A DNA stretch of 64,000 nucleotides from Erinaceus europaeus. Its lineage: Eukaryota; Chordata; Mammalia; Eulipotyphla; Erinaceidae. The position numbers and the translations under genes are program-made. The notes below the pieces were generated by a model that worked only from the letters and a program-made list of their open reading frames with translations, searched no databases and was not told where the DNA came from. Numbering within the stretch: the stretch's first letter is position 1; each line of letters begins with the position of its first letter. The DNA lies in the NCBI RefSeq assembly GCF_950295315.1, contig NC_080185.1, forward strand, positions 41,132,602-41,196,601, written 5' to 3'. Positions 63,525-64,000 of this stretch are shown here, in pieces.

Positions 63525-64000
63525 TTAACTGATAGTTATGAAACACTATATCCTCAGTAGTTACAATATGGAACAGCAAGGTTTAATGCCCTTCATATAT
63601 TATGATCTGTAAGATAAGTTTTCCAGAGAAAAGTCAACTATTAATACAAAAAAAAAACATATTTAGGCAAGTCACAGAAAAGGAAACAAAATCAGATAAT
63701 TTTTTTTACCTCAAAAATAAAAAAAATAAAGAATAAATAAAAACTTTTTAGTGTTTTTCTCTCACTTTCTGAGGGTGGGAGGGTAAATGGCTAATAGTAA
63801 GTGTATCTGTTGACTCACGGGTGTAGCCTCTCCTCTCCCCATGGTAGGTGTCTGCCGAACACTCACCCCAGAATACACGTTCAGGTTATCCTTTTCCAAG
63901 GTAGACAATACTCCGAGTGACAAAAGAAGCTTAATATATTTTAACTCATGTAAAGAATATGAACTTGTCTGTCTCACTACAATGGAGTCAAATTAGAAAT
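63525..64000. other. unique end of the window
   Basis: AT-rich, with an A/T-rich run at 63700-63750. No gene was recognised. Confidence 0.4.

Overview
This is mammalian nuclear DNA. Its repeats point to a hedgehog (Erinaceidae, probably Erinaceus): several tRNA-headed SINE families that I associate with hedgehog genomes fill the window, together with a matching L1 family. That species call comes from memory of the repeats and needs a database check. The recognisable gene, LAMP2, is X-linked in placental mammals, so this is most likely X-chromosome sequence.

Positions 1-19.8 kb hold the 3' end of LAMP2 on the + strand. The window opens inside exon 8 (1-71, followed by a GT donor). It then contains three mutually exclusive last exons: 9B (6320-6459), 9A (15888-16027) and 9C (19493-19635). 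Each has its own acceptor, stop codon and polyadenylation signals. Every acceptor restores the same alanine codon, left after one nucleotide in exon 8, so the choice of last exon only changes the transmembrane segment and cytosolic tail of the lysosomal protein. From 19.8 to 64 kb the sequence is downstream intergenic DNA. It contains one GC-rich intact reading frame on the - strand (43398-44459), a TEX13-family testis-type gene. The rest is repeats, with a few unique stretches.

Repeat nomenclature used here. SINE-A: tRNA-like head, a central body with the motif CACCTGCAGGGGAGTCGCTT, a pyrimidine-rich part ending near CTGTCCTATCCAACAA and often a final AGCAGTGGATTC...ACCCTGGAGGC tail. SINE-B: a different head (about GGTGGCGCACCTGGTTGAGC), a related central body (CTGCAGGGGGAAAGCTTCAC) and a tail CTGTCTCTATCCAATAAATA. 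SINE-C: short, with TAGCATAATGGTTATGC, CCTGAGGCTCCAAAGTCCC and CAGAGCTGAGCAGTGCTCTG. SINE-D: short, with GTGGCGCAGTGGATAAAGC, a GAGGTCCTGAGTTCAATCC B-box and CAGAGTGATGTCTGGTTC. SINE-E: one further tRNA-like copy. Coordinates of SINEs are estimated to about 10-20 bases. L1 copies include one with an open ORF2 C-terminus (58671-60854, - strand), many pieces of its 3'UTR, and an old degenerate L1 landscape at 51.9-62.6 kb. Ancient MIR, L2, MER5-like and mariner-MITE copies are also present, as is a probable solo LTR.

The most unusual object is at 33508-34678. It is a 5'-truncated, partly inverted non-LTR retrotransposon whose reverse transcriptase looks like those of invertebrate Jockey-type elements, not mammalian L1. 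It sits inside a SINE-C copy and is bounded by a perfect 12-bp target-site duplication. It therefore arrived after that SINE was in place and is a candidate for horizontal transfer into the hedgehog lineage.
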